A stretch of DNA of 64,000 nucleotides. It comes from UBA1731 sp045595285 (lineage in GTDB: Bacteria; Verrucomicrobiota; Kiritimatiellia; RFP12; UBA1067). Position numbers and translations under genes: made by a program. Where the stretch lies: contig JAZOAC010000059.1 in NCBI GenBank assembly GCA_045595285.1, forward strand, positions 1-64,000. Direction: 5' to 3'. The notes beneath the pieces were generated by a model that saw nothing but the letters and a program-made list of their open reading frames with translations, made no database searches and was not told where the DNA came from. Shown in pieces: positions 17,292 to 25,855 of the stretch. Every line of letters begins with the position of its first letter. Position 1 is the first letter of the stretch.

Positions 17292-18041
17292 ATGACTGCG
17301 ATAATACCGGCGGCGGGTAAGGGCACCCGTTTCCTTCCGTTGACGAGGGCCGTTCCAAAGGAGATGCTTCCCATCGGCGCTAAGCCCGCGATTCATTGCA
17401 TTGTTGAAGAGGCTCTCGCCGCAGGGGCGGATGACATAGTGCTGATCATCTCCGAGGAGAAGGAGATCATCCGCCGTTATTTTGACGGAGATCCTGAGCT
17501 TTCCGCCAAGATAAGGTACGTGTATCAGAGGGAACAGCGCGGACTCGGCCATGCCGTTCTCCAGGCGGCGGGCGAGGTTAAGGGGCCGGTGCTCATCCTT
17601 CTCGGCGACGCGCTCGTTTCGGGGCCCAATCCAAGCGTGGAGATGGTCGCCGTGTCGAAGGCGAACGGCGGGGCGAGCGTGATCGGCATGGAGCGGGTTC
17701 CGCAGGAGAAGGTCAGCCGCTACGGAATCGCCGCGGTGGAAGGGTCTGTCCCCACTGCTGGCCAGTCCGCCCGGATTGTGGATCTTGTCGAGAAGCCGTC
17801 TCCGGAAGAGGCTCCGAGCGATCTTGCCGTCGCGGGACGCTATTTCCTCGACGGTGCGATATTCGGGCTGCTCGAAACGCAGCAGCCCGGTCATGGCGGC
17901 GAAATCCAGCTTACTGACTCGATACGCCGTCTTATGGAAGAGAAGCCGGTGTTCGCATACGTCTATCCCGGCAAGCGTCAGGACATAGGAAACCCCGCGG
18001 GATATTTCACCGCATTGGAGGCGTTCAATGGAAATCGTTAA
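17292..18041 (+). CDS. galU: UTP--sugar-1-phosphate uridylyltransferase (GalU type)
   Basis: 249 residues from ATG 17292, giving the clean start MTAIIPAAGKGTRFLPLTRAVPKEMLPI. It transfers UMP to a sugar-1-phosphate, classically glucose-1-phosphate. Further motifs are VEEALAAGADDIVLIISEEK, YVYQREQRGLGHAV, LLGDALV, GMERVPQEKVSRYG and GEIQLTDSIRRLM. It is about 40-50 residues shorter than common bacterial GalU proteins. The next gene starts 14 bp before its stop and is glucuronokinase-like, so the true substrate could include glucuronate-1-phosphate (inference). Confidence 0.85.
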   Translation: MTAIIPAAGKGTRFLPLTRAVPKEMLPIGAKPAIHCIVEEALAAGADDIVLIISEEKEIIRRYFDGDPELSAKIRYVYQREQRGLGHAVLQAAGEVKGPVLILLGDALVSGPNPSVEMVAVSKANGGASVIGMERVPQEKVSRYGIAAVEGSVPTAGQSARIVDLVEKPSPEEAPSDLAVAGRYFLDGAIFGLLETQQPGHGGEIQLTDSIRRLMEEKPVFAYVYPGKRQDIGNPAGYFTALEAFNGNR

Positions 18042-19074
18042 GGCCAAGAGTTTTGCGCGTGCGGGTCTGCTCGGAAATCCGAGCGACGGATATTTCGGCA
18101 AGACGCTGTCGTTCGCGTTCGCGAATTTCGGTGTGGACCTGAGTCTCACGGAGTCGTCGCGCATGAGGTTCGTCCCCGGAGAGGTGGACGATGCCATGTT
18201 CGACTCTCCGGAGCAGCTTGTCCATGACCTGCGCATATTCGGCTACTACGGCGGCATCCGCATGCTGAAGGCGGTTTCGAAACTCTTCTTCGAATACTGC
18301 ATGGAGCATGGCATCGAGATCCCTCGCAGGAACTTCACGGCCGAGTACAAGATCAACGTTCCGCGTCTCGTGGGCCTTTCGGGGTCCAGCGCGATCTGCA
18401 GCGCGATGCTCAAGGCTCTCATGAAGTTCTACGGCGTGACGCTTCCGGAGAAGTACGCGCCGACGCTCTGCCTGGAAGCCGAACGCGATGAACTCGGCAT
18501 AAACTGCGGATATCAGGACCGCGTGATCCAGATGTACAACGGTCTCGTGTTCATGGACTTTGACAGGGCGTATCTGGAGGAGCATGGGTACGGAAAGTAC
18601 GAGCGCCTTTCGCCGGCCCTGCTTCCGAACATGTATGTCGCCTACGATCCGAACCGTGCGGAGGAGTCCGGCAAGGCCCACAAGAAGGTCAAGAAGCTTT
18701 TCGAGCAGAAGCGTCCGGACGTGGTTTCCGCGATGTCAGAATTCGCCGACATCGCGCAGAAGGGGCGTGATGCGCTCGTTGCGGGGCGCAAGGGGGATCT
18801 TGCCGCGCTGATCAACGCGAATTTCGATCTGCGCGACAGCATTTTCAACGTCTCCGAGGAGAACCGCCGGATGGTCAAGGTTGCCAGGGCCGCGGGCGCG
18901 AGCGCCAAGTTCGCAGGCTCCGGCGGTGCGATCGTCGGAACGTATGAGGACGACGTCCATTTTGAGCGGCTTTCGGCCGCTCTTGCGGAGATCGGCTGCC
19001 GTACGCTCAAGCCTGCGATCGTCGAGAGCGATGAGGTTGAGATGGGCGACGACGGAGTCTGGCGCAATTCGTGA
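18028..19074 (+). CDS. GHMP kinase, glucuronokinase-like
   Basis: 348 residues. It resembles plant glucuronokinase, which makes glucuronate-1-phosphate from glucuronate and ATP. Shared features seen from memory of that family are ARAGLLGNPSDGYFGKT near the start, FGYYGGIRML, the GHMP ATP loop VGLSGSSA at residues 115-122, ELGINCGYQDRVIQMYNGLV, and the C-terminal FAGSGGAIVGTYE. It overlaps galU by 14 bp, which implies translational coupling. Together they could turn free glucuronate into UDP-glucuronate. Other GHMP sugar kinases (arabino- or galacturono-type) cannot be excluded. Confidence 0.72.
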   Translation: MEIVKAKSFARAGLLGNPSDGYFGKTLSFAFANFGVDLSLTESSRMRFVPGEVDDAMFDSPEQLVHDLRIFGYYGGIRMLKAVSKLFFEYCMEHGIEIPRRNFTAEYKINVPRLVGLSGSSAICSAMLKALMKFYGVTLPEKYAPTLCLEAERDELGINCGYQDRVIQMYNGLVFMDFDRAYLEEHGYGKYERLSPALLPNMYVAYDPNRAEESGKAHKKVKKLFEQKRPDVVSAMSEFADIAQKGRDALVAGRKGDLAALINANFDLRDSIFNVSEENRRMVKVARAAGASAKFAGSGGAIVGTYEDDVHFERLSAALAEIGCRTLKPAIVESDEVEMGDDGVWRNS

Positions 19075-19131
19075 CATCTCTCTCGCCGAAATATGCGATT
19101 GATTTCCGCAGACGATATCTGCGGCGTTGTG

Positions 19132-19140
19132 TGGTATAAT
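19132..19140 (+). promoter_or_regulatory. Extended -10 promoter of the CE15-DUF1501 operon
   Basis: TG-G-TATAAT. Start expected near 19147; the leader carries GGAGG before the ATG at 19165. Confidence 0.7.
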
Positions 19141-19164
19141 GATCCGCAGAAACGGAGGTTCAGT

Positions 19165-20370
19165 ATGGGAGAGATTTCAGTTGCGCGTAAATTGGCGTTT
19201 GCGCTTTGTGCGATGGTTGCGGGCATGACAACAGGAAACGCGTCCGCAGCTCCGCTGCCGCAGGATGTTCCGGAGCTTTTGAGGACTTTCAAGGGAGAGG
19301 CGGTATCCACGCGCGAACAGTGGGAGAAGGTCCGGGCACCGGAACTTCTCAAAGCCTTCACGACGGGCGAATACGGGCGGCGTCCGGTGGAACGTCCTGA
19401 TTCGCTTGTGTTCGAGAGCGTCGAGCCGGATGTCGAGATGATGGAGGGCAAGGCGCTGCGCAAGCGTGTTCGCGCCACGTATTCGGGTAGATACGGTAAA
19501 GGTTCGTTTGAATTTACGGCTTTCATCCCGAAGGCCAATAGGAAAGTGCCGTCCTTCCTGCTCATATGCAACCGCAATCCCGATGAGAATATCGATCCTT
19601 CGCGCAAGGTGAAAAGCGGCTTTTGGCCGGCTGAGGAGATTGTCGATCGCGGCTACGCCGCCATTGCGTTCTGGAACGGAGACATCGCTCCGGATAGAAA
19701 TGTCGGCAACCGCGAGGGCGTGTTTGCCTGCTTCGAGAATCCGGCGCACGGCCGCAGGCCGGACGCCTGGGGAACGCTCTCCGCGTGGGGTTGGGGCGCC
19801 AGCAGAGTTATGGACTGGATCGAAACGGAATCGCTGCTTGATGCAAAGAAAGTCGCCGTGGTAGGACATTCGCGCGGCGGAAAGACGGCTCTCGTCGCCG
19901 GTGTCTATGACAGGCGCTTCGCGATGATATGCTCGAACAATTCCGGTTGTTCCGGCGCGAAACTCAACCATATCGATCTTCCGAAATCCGAACACGTTGC
20001 GGACATCATGAGGAATTTCCCGTATTGGTTTTGCGGAAACTATGTCCGTCAGGTCAATGCCGAGAATGATTGGAATGTCGATCAGCATCAGTTTATTGCT
20101 CTTCTGGCGCCGCGTCTCGTCTGTATCGCTTCAGCCACGGAAGATGTATGGGCTGGACCGGAGGGTGAATACTACGGTGGAATTTTCGCATCTCCGGCAT
20201 GGCGGCTGTATGGAAAGAAAGGCCTTGTGTCAAATGGGTTTCCTCCGCCGGAGAAGCCTCTTCAGGAGGGATGCATATCCTATCATCTCCGTACCGGCAA
20301 GCATAACCTGACTTCATATGATTGGGGTGTGTTTATGGATTTTGCGGATAGACACGGTTGGAACAGATGA
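19165..20370 (+). CDS. Secreted glucuronoyl esterase-like hydrolase (CE15 type)
   Basis: 401 residues from ATG 19165 (GGAGG upstream), with a signal peptide to about residue 28 (ASA-AP). CE15 enzymes cleave ester bonds between glucuronic acid of xylan and lignin or methyl groups. Family marks are SAWGWGASRVMDWIE, the nucleophile motif VVGHSRGGKTAL with Ser236, SNNSGCSGAKL, DQHQFIALLAPRL, and a C-terminal TGKHNLTSYDW with probable catalytic His380. A second copy with the same spacing lies at 57871-59094. The substrate is not proven; acetyl-xylan esterase is the alternative label. Confidence 0.75.
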   Translation: MGEISVARKLAFALCAMVAGMTTGNASAAPLPQDVPELLRTFKGEAVSTREQWEKVRAPELLKAFTTGEYGRRPVERPDSLVFESVEPDVEMMEGKALRKRVRATYSGRYGKGSFEFTAFIPKANRKVPSFLLICNRNPDENIDPSRKVKSGFWPAEEIVDRGYAAIAFWNGDIAPDRNVGNREGVFACFENPAHGRRPDAWGTLSAWGWGASRVMDWIETESLLDAKKVAVVGHSRGGKTALVAGVYDRRFAMICSNNSGCSGAKLNHIDLPKSEHVADIMRNFPYWFCGNYVRQVNAENDWNVDQHQFIALLAPRLVCIASATEDVWAGPEGEYYGGIFASPAWRLYGKKGLVSNGFPPPEKPLQEGCISYHLRTGKHNLTSYDWGVFMDFADRHGWNR

Positions 20371-20421
20371 GCATGGCCGATTGGTTGTATTTGTGTGTTG
20401 AAAAGCTCTGGAGGAACATAT

Positions 20422-21246
20422 ATGCGGAAGACATTCCCAGACATGGAGTTTGCGGTTCCCGGTACGGTCACGTCCACGACTGCGCACGGGGTGGTGGCCG
20501 AAGACGAATGGGGCCGGTACGCTCTTCTGAAGGGTGTGCCACCCGATGACATTTCCATATCTCCATATGAACAGGCTCTTTCTGCTTTCGAGGCCGTGGA
20601 ACATGAGCTTGGTGAGATGGGGATGGATTTCTCGGACGTTGTGCGCACTTGGATATATGCGGACAGGATACTTGACTGGTACGCGGACTTCAACAGGGCG
20701 CGAAACGAGTTTTTCACGGCTCGTGGCGTGTACGACCGGTATGTTCCGGCATCCACGGGAATCGGTTGGACGAACGGTCTCGGGGCAAGACTGGTGCTTG
20801 GAGCTTTTGCGGTCAAGGCGAAAACGCCCGGTTCGGTGGAGTTCGAGGCTCTGCCTAGCCCGTTGCAGTGCCCTGCGCTCGAGTACGGTTCGAGTTTTTC
20901 GCGGGCCGCCGAAGTCCGCACTCCGGGATGGAAACGCGTGATCGTGTCCGGTACGGCGTCCATCAAGCCGAACAGCCACGATGTGGCCCATGTCGGTGAC
21001 ATCGACGCTCAGATCGACTGCACGCTGAACGCCGTCTCGGCGATATACGAGTCGAGGGGGTTGTCCCTCAAGAATGTCTCGGGCGCTCTCGTTTATCTGA
21101 AGGAGGAACGCTATCGCGCTAACTGGGAGGCGTGGCTGGACGCGCATCCCGAATATCCGCGAGAGCATTCCCGCGCCATCGTTGCGGACGTATGCCGGGA
21201 CGAATGGCTTTTTGAAATCGAATCGGACGCGATGCAATGGAAATGA
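20422..21246 (+). CDS. Two-domain RidA/chorismatase-like protein
   Basis: 274 residues from ATG 20422, with GGAGGA at 20410-20415. Both halves resemble YjgF/RidA folds. The first contains the phrase VPASTGIGWTNGLGARLVLGAF, as in FkbO/Hyg5-type chorismatases. The second has SGTASIKP, GLSLKNVSGALVYLK and the closing VCRDEWLFEIESDA, where the RidA arginine lies in EHSRAIV. It probably acts in the cytoplasm, since no signal is seen. It overlaps the DUF1549 gene by 10 bp. Its role beside secreted PVC-type proteins is unknown. Confidence 0.6.
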   Translation: MRKTFPDMEFAVPGTVTSTTAHGVVAEDEWGRYALLKGVPPDDISISPYEQALSAFEAVEHELGEMGMDFSDVVRTWIYADRILDWYADFNRARNEFFTARGVYDRYVPASTGIGWTNGLGARLVLGAFAVKAKTPGSVEFEALPSPLQCPALEYGSSFSRAAEVRTPGWKRVIVSGTASIKPNSHDVAHVGDIDAQIDCTLNAVSAIYESRGLSLKNVSGALVYLKEERYRANWEAWLDAHPEYPREHSRAIVADVCRDEWLFEIESDAMQWK

Positions 21247-22661
21247 CGTTCACAAGACGTTCCTTCCTCGGCGGTGCGGCGGCCCTTGCCGTCTGGCCGG
21301 CCGACCTGTGGGGCGCCGCCGGTGAAGGCGGAGCCCGCGGGCTACGCCCGTCGCAGCTTCAAGTGTGGGAGCATCCGGACGGAACCGCGACCGACAGCGT
21401 GATGGTCCGCCGTCTCTACCTTGATCTCGCCGGACGCATCCCTACGAAGCGCGAGGCGCAGGCATACGTGAATTCGAAGGATAAGGACAAGCGGGCGGCT
21501 CTTGCCGGGAAGCTCATATCCTCGAATGCGTTTGCCGATTACTGGACAATGCGTTTCTGCGATATCCTGAGGGTGAAAAGCGAATTCCCGGTGAATCTCT
21601 GGCCTAACGCCGTTTACGTGTACCATGCGCGCGTGCGGAGGTTCGTCGAGCGCAACGAGTCCTGGGAGGAGTTCGGAAGGGCGCTTCTGACCTCGCAGGG
21701 GAGCAATTTCCGCGACGCGGAGGTGAATTTCTTCCGGGCGACGGACCGGCGCAATCCCGATGGTTGGGCCGAAGCCGTTGCACAGACGTTTCTCGGGATC
21801 AGGCCGACGGAGATATCGGAGAGGCTGCGCAGGGATTTTGCCGGGTATCTTTCGAATGTCCGCATCAAGCGCACCCGCGAGTGGAAGGAGGAGATCGTGT
21901 TCGTGGACGGTCCGGACCGCCGTGCGGAACTGTGCGACAGGCTGTTCCTCCAGAATAGGCAGTCGGTGGCGGATGCATTCATGATGCGTGTCAGGGAATG
22001 GCTGTTCGGTCCCGTGGTGGGGCGCAGGCCGGTAAAGGACGCGAAGATCTGCGGGTTGAAAGACGCAGTGAGAGCCTTGGTCCTTTCGCCGGAATACGCA
22101 CGCGGTTCGGTCACGGGAGGGTTCCCCGTCCGCAGGCTTGACGCCGAGATACTGGATGACGCGTTCTGCGCATTGAGCGGCATGAAGCGCAACTACCAGT
22201 CTTCGGCGCCGGAGCCGTTCACATTCATCCCTCCCGAGCGTCCGACGGTGTCCATCGAGGATGGATCGATATCCAGCGCCTTCCTCTCGCTTTTCGGACG
22301 TCCTGCCCGAGACACGGGGCTCATGGAGGAGCGCGGAACGGACGTGACCGCCAAGCAGCGGCTCTACCTCTACAATTCCGGTGATGTTCACCGCAAGCTG
22401 ACGCGCGTTTCAATGCCGCGGTGGAAGCTGCCGGACGGGACGGTGCATCCGTTCCACAGGCTGAAGCCGCCGAAGCGCGTTGAGGAGCTGTATTGGCATC
22501 TTCTTTCGCGGGCACCGTCGGACCATGAACAGAAGATCGTGTCCGGCGAGTGGCGGCGGCGCAGCGACGGTGGAAAGAACAAAAAGGCGAAATACGGCGT
22601 GCTCCTGCGCGACGTCGCGTGGAGCCTCGCAAATTCAAAGGAATTCATTTTCAGGACATGA
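21237..22661 (+). CDS. DUF1549/DUF1553-domain protein with Tat signal
   Basis: 474 residues. A twin-arginine signal is seen at the start (TFTRRSFLGGAAALAVWPADLWG). The phrases VRRLYLDLAGRIPTKREAQAYV and ADYWTMRFCDILRV match DUF1549, and FLSLFGRPARDTGLMEERGTDVTAKQRLYLYNSG with EELYWHLLSRAPSDHE matches DUF1553. These domains are abundant in PVC bacteria and their biochemical function is unknown. In many planctomycetes a cytochrome-like domain precedes them; none is seen here. ATGA overlap with the next gene shows coupling. Confidence 0.85.
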   Translation: MEMTFTRRSFLGGAAALAVWPADLWGAAGEGGARGLRPSQLQVWEHPDGTATDSVMVRRLYLDLAGRIPTKREAQAYVNSKDKDKRAALAGKLISSNAFADYWTMRFCDILRVKSEFPVNLWPNAVYVYHARVRRFVERNESWEEFGRALLTSQGSNFRDAEVNFFRATDRRNPDGWAEAVAQTFLGIRPTEISERLRRDFAGYLSNVRIKRTREWKEEIVFVDGPDRRAELCDRLFLQNRQSVADAFMMRVREWLFGPVVGRRPVKDAKICGLKDAVRALVLSPEYARGSVTGGFPVRRLDAEILDDAFCALSGMKRNYQSSAPEPFTFIPPERPTVSIEDGSISSAFLSLFGRPARDTGLMEERGTDVTAKQRLYLYNSGDVHRKLTRVSMPRWKLPDGTVHPFHRLKPPKRVEELYWHLLSRAPSDHEQKIVSGEWRRRSDGGKNKKAKYGVLLRDVAWSLANSKEFIFRT

Positions 22662-23863
22662 GCATGAGACCGGCAAAAAGCGTTATTGAGATCTGGCTCT
22701 GGGGCGGACCGAGCCAGCTGGAGACGTTCGACCCGAAACCGGACGCAACACGCGACTACAACGGTGGACTCAAGTCCATACCGACTAACGTTCCCGGGAT
22801 CAGTCTGCACGAATGGTGGCCAAAGCTCGCCGGATGTGCCGATCTCTACTCCATCATACGTTCCATGACCCACAGGCAGTTCGGTCACGAAACGGCCACC
22901 TATCTCATGCAGACCGGACGTCTTCCCGGCGACGGAGAGGTCTACCCCGCGCTCGGAACCCTGATAGCGCAGGAAAAGCGTACGGCATACAAGGGGGATC
23001 TGCCGCCCTCGGTGATATTGACGCGCCCCAAGGGGCGTTTCAGCGAAGTGGGGTTCCTGGGCGTCGATGCCGCCCCTCTCGTGACGGGAGGCAGTCCCAA
23101 CGCCTCACGGTTCGCCGTAGACGGAATTGTCGCGCCGGCCGGGATAATGGCTGAGGGGGCCAAGGACCGTTTCGAGCTTCTCTCCGGGCTTGATCTCTGG
23201 CGTTCGGAGTGCGAGGTCAACAGAGTCCTCGCATCGTCGTTCGATGCGGCCGGGAAGGAGGCGAGAAGGATCGCCGAGGGCGATGCGGCAAAGGTGTTCA
23301 ACCTCTCCCTTGAACCGGATGCGGTGAGAGTCGAATACGGCAGGAACGAAATCGGGCAGACCCTGCTTGCCGCACGCCGTCTTGTGGAGTATGGAGTGCC
23401 GTACGTGACGGTGAATCTCGGAGGGTGGGATTCTCACAAGCGCCATTTCGAGACGATGAAGCGCAAAAGCGGAGAGACGGACGCGGCTGTCGCCGCATTG
23501 TTGAAGGATCTGAAGGGGAAGGGTCTTCTCGATTCGACGATTGTATGGGTGGGCGGTGAATTCGGACGGACGCCAAAGGTCGGGTGGGAGGCTCCGTGGA
23601 ACGGAGGCCGCAACCACTACGCGAGGTGCTTCTCAGCGCTTGTCGCTGGCGGCGGCTTCAAGGGCGGATGCATCGTCGGCGAGTCGGACGAGACCGCGAG
23701 CAATCCCGTGAGCCGTCCGGTCTCCCCGCAGGATTTCATCGGAAGCATCTATGAACTCTGCGGAATAGACCCGGAGGGTCCTCTTCCGAACAATGTCGGC
23801 AAGAAACTGCCTATACTTCCGCCATCCACCGGCGAGGGCCGTCTCAGGGAGATATACGCATGA
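22658..23863 (+). CDS. DUF1501 (sulfatase-like fold) protein
   Basis: 401 residues; the start overlaps the preceding stop as ATGA. DUF1501 proteins have an alkaline-phosphatase-like or sulfatase-like fold and pair with DUF1549/1553 proteins in PVC genomes. Motifs: IEIWLWGGPSQLETFDPKP near the start, SIIRSMTHRQFGHETATYLM, VTVNLGGWDSHKRHFETMK, VWVGGEFGRTPKVGW and GRNHYARCFSALVAGGG. The His and Asp residues in these motifs would be metal ligands (family inference). Unlike many relatives, no Tat signal is seen, so export may depend on the Tat-bearing partner. Confidence 0.85.
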   Translation: MSMRPAKSVIEIWLWGGPSQLETFDPKPDATRDYNGGLKSIPTNVPGISLHEWWPKLAGCADLYSIIRSMTHRQFGHETATYLMQTGRLPGDGEVYPALGTLIAQEKRTAYKGDLPPSVILTRPKGRFSEVGFLGVDAAPLVTGGSPNASRFAVDGIVAPAGIMAEGAKDRFELLSGLDLWRSECEVNRVLASSFDAAGKEARRIAEGDAAKVFNLSLEPDAVRVEYGRNEIGQTLLAARRLVEYGVPYVTVNLGGWDSHKRHFETMKRKSGETDAAVAALLKDLKGKGLLDSTIVWVGGEFGRTPKVGWEAPWNGGRNHYARCFSALVAGGGFKGGCIVGESDETASNPVSRPVSPQDFIGSIYELCGIDPEGPLPNNVGKKLPILPPSTGEGRLREIYA

Positions 23864-25629
23864 TACGGTTTCTGACGATGTTCACCTTGGCGTCGGCTGT
23901 GTTTTCGGATGCCGCCGCCGATCCGTATGCCGGCTACATCTATCCAGCCGGAATCCAGGCGGGAACCACAAACCGGTTCATAGTCGGCGGACAGAAAATG
24001 TGGCGGCTTCGTGGCGTGCATTTCGGGTGCCGAGGCTTGAAGGTGCTGGACATCAAACCGGTGCCCCGGTTTTCTCCACCAGCAGGAATGCAGCGGAAAC
24101 ATCTCGTAAACTGGCTGGATGGAATCGCCAAGGGGGTCAAGACGGAGCCGGAGAAGCCGAATGATCCGCACATCACCGAATGGCGATCGAACAGATGGTG
24201 GCAGGCGTTGGGATCTCTTGAACCTCTTGAGATATCGATTGTGGAGCGGTATCTTTTCACCCCTCGCAATCCGCTTCAGGATACACCTTCAATTTCGCAG
24301 ATGGCGATCGTCACTGTTGCGGCTGACGCGACGGTCAGGCCGGGCGTGTATGACGCTTCGCTCTGGAATGACGGGGGGATATCCGCTCCGCGTCCATTTG
24401 TCGTGACGGAAGCTGCACATGTGCAGGAGCCGCTGTACGCTCCTCCACATCGCGAATGGCCTGATCAGGCGGTTGCGGACGCGACGATCTCTGATGTCGT
24501 GCTTGATGGACAGATTATGCCGGGTGAGATCGATACGTTCAGCGTCAGGCTCTCCGGCGGCAAACGCTACAGGGTGAAAGTTACGGCGCGGGAGCTTCTT
24601 CCGTACATCGGTGACGCCGTTCCCGGATTTTTCAATCCTGTCGTTTCGGTCAAGGACTGTCAAGGACGGGTTGTCGCGGCGGCAGATGACAGTGAGAGGT
24701 TCCGGCCCGACCCGTGTTTTGATTTCAGGCCCGTCGAGTCCGGTGAATACAGGCTGGAGATTCACGATGTTCTTTTCCGTGGGCGTGCCGATTTCGTTTA
24801 TTCGATAACGGTGGAGTCCCATGTCGCTCCGCGACGTTCGGACAGAAAGACGCTCGGCAAGAAAGGCGCTGCGGACGGTGTGCTCCGTTTCAGCGGAACC
24901 GTTGGCAAGCCGGGAGCGGTCTGCGAGCAGGAGTTCACCATCGGTAAGGAGGGGACACGGGTGCTGGAAGTGTCCGCCCGCAGAAAGGGGTCCCCGCTCG
25001 ATCCCGTGCTGACCTTGCGCAGGGTGCCTGGCGGCGATGAACTCGCCCGGTGGGATGATGTGACGAACAAGGTGCTTGTAGGGACGGTCCCCCAGGCGGA
25101 ATGTGATCCCGTCGGAACATACGACTTCAAGGAGCCGGGACGTTACGTGGCGGAAATCGCGGACCGTACCGGACATGGCGGGAAGGGGTATTCCTGGGAT
25201 TTGGAGATTCGTCCGCCGAAGCCGCAATTCGAGGTGTATTCGACACGGTCGACACTTCCGCTCTATCGCGGACGTCCGCTGAAAGTGGATTTCGTGATTG
25301 TCAGGAAGGAAGGTTTCGCCGGAACCGTGACGCTTGAGTTTCCGAAGGATGTGAAAGCCCGCGGTCATGTTGCCACGGCAGGGGTGGACAGGGTGTCCGC
25401 CATGATCGCGTATGTCGGCAGAAAGCCGGTAGAGCTGTGTTCCGTCAAGGTTGCGGCCCGCGCCAAGATAGGCGGCAGGATGGTGCGGCGGAACGTTGTG
25501 CCGTGCGACGAATATGAACAGGCTTTCGCATGGAAGCATCTTGTTCCGGCGAAATCCTTTGTCATGCGCGCAACGCCGGGAAGGTTTCCGCCGAAAGGCG
25601 GATGCCCTGTGCGAACACCAAGGCGCTAA
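23860..25629 (+). CDS. Secreted protein with pre-peptidase C-terminal (PPC) beta-domains
   Basis: 589 residues with an N-terminal signal (MIRFLTMFTLASAVFSDAAA). Two stretches have the PPC/jelly-roll pattern: DGQIMPGEIDTFSVRLSGGKRYRV to FRPVESGEYRLEIHDV (about 208-310), and GVLRFSGTVGKPGAVCEQEF to FKEPGRYVAEIADRTG. The first ~150 residues (YIYPAGIQAGTTNRFIVGG) are like the N-terminal domain common in planctomycete partner proteins. It shares ATGA with the DUF1501 gene and ends the operon. It is probably a surface or periplasmic binding component; no catalytic motif is seen. Confidence 0.7.
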   Translation: MIRFLTMFTLASAVFSDAAADPYAGYIYPAGIQAGTTNRFIVGGQKMWRLRGVHFGCRGLKVLDIKPVPRFSPPAGMQRKHLVNWLDGIAKGVKTEPEKPNDPHITEWRSNRWWQALGSLEPLEISIVERYLFTPRNPLQDTPSISQMAIVTVAADATVRPGVYDASLWNDGGISAPRPFVVTEAAHVQEPLYAPPHREWPDQAVADATISDVVLDGQIMPGEIDTFSVRLSGGKRYRVKVTARELLPYIGDAVPGFFNPVVSVKDCQGRVVAAADDSERFRPDPCFDFRPVESGEYRLEIHDVLFRGRADFVYSITVESHVAPRRSDRKTLGKKGAADGVLRFSGTVGKPGAVCEQEFTIGKEGTRVLEVSARRKGSPLDPVLTLRRVPGGDELARWDDVTNKVLVGTVPQAECDPVGTYDFKEPGRYVAEIADRTGHGGKGYSWDLEIRPPKPQFEVYSTRSTLPLYRGRPLKVDFVIVRKEGFAGTVTLEFPKDVKARGHVATAGVDRVSAMIAYVGRKPVELCSVKVAARAKIGGRMVRRNVVPCDEYEQAFAWKHLVPAKSFVMRATPGRFPPKGGCPVRTPRR

Positions 25630-25722
25630 GCCGACTATGGACCAGATGGTTCGCCGCTGTCGAGATTTTGCCTTGATAAAAAGTCGTGGTGTTAGTTCGT
25701 TCTTGCTTATGGGACCTGTATT

Positions 25723-25731
25723 TGGCATAAT
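25723..25731 (+). promoter_or_regulatory. Probable extended -10 promoter for uvrA
   Basis: TG-G-CATAAT, one mismatch to consensus, in the 226-bp gap between the PPC gene and uvrA. The leader would be about 120 nt. Confidence 0.5.
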
Positions 25732-25855
25732 GTCGGGGTTGAATCTTTCCGCCGCATAAGAAGGTGTGTTCTGCGGGGGGCGACGGGTCGGGTGGCCCGT
25801 TTTGCTGATGGAGAAGGGAAGATATCGACAGATTCAACATGAAGGTGGAAATAAG

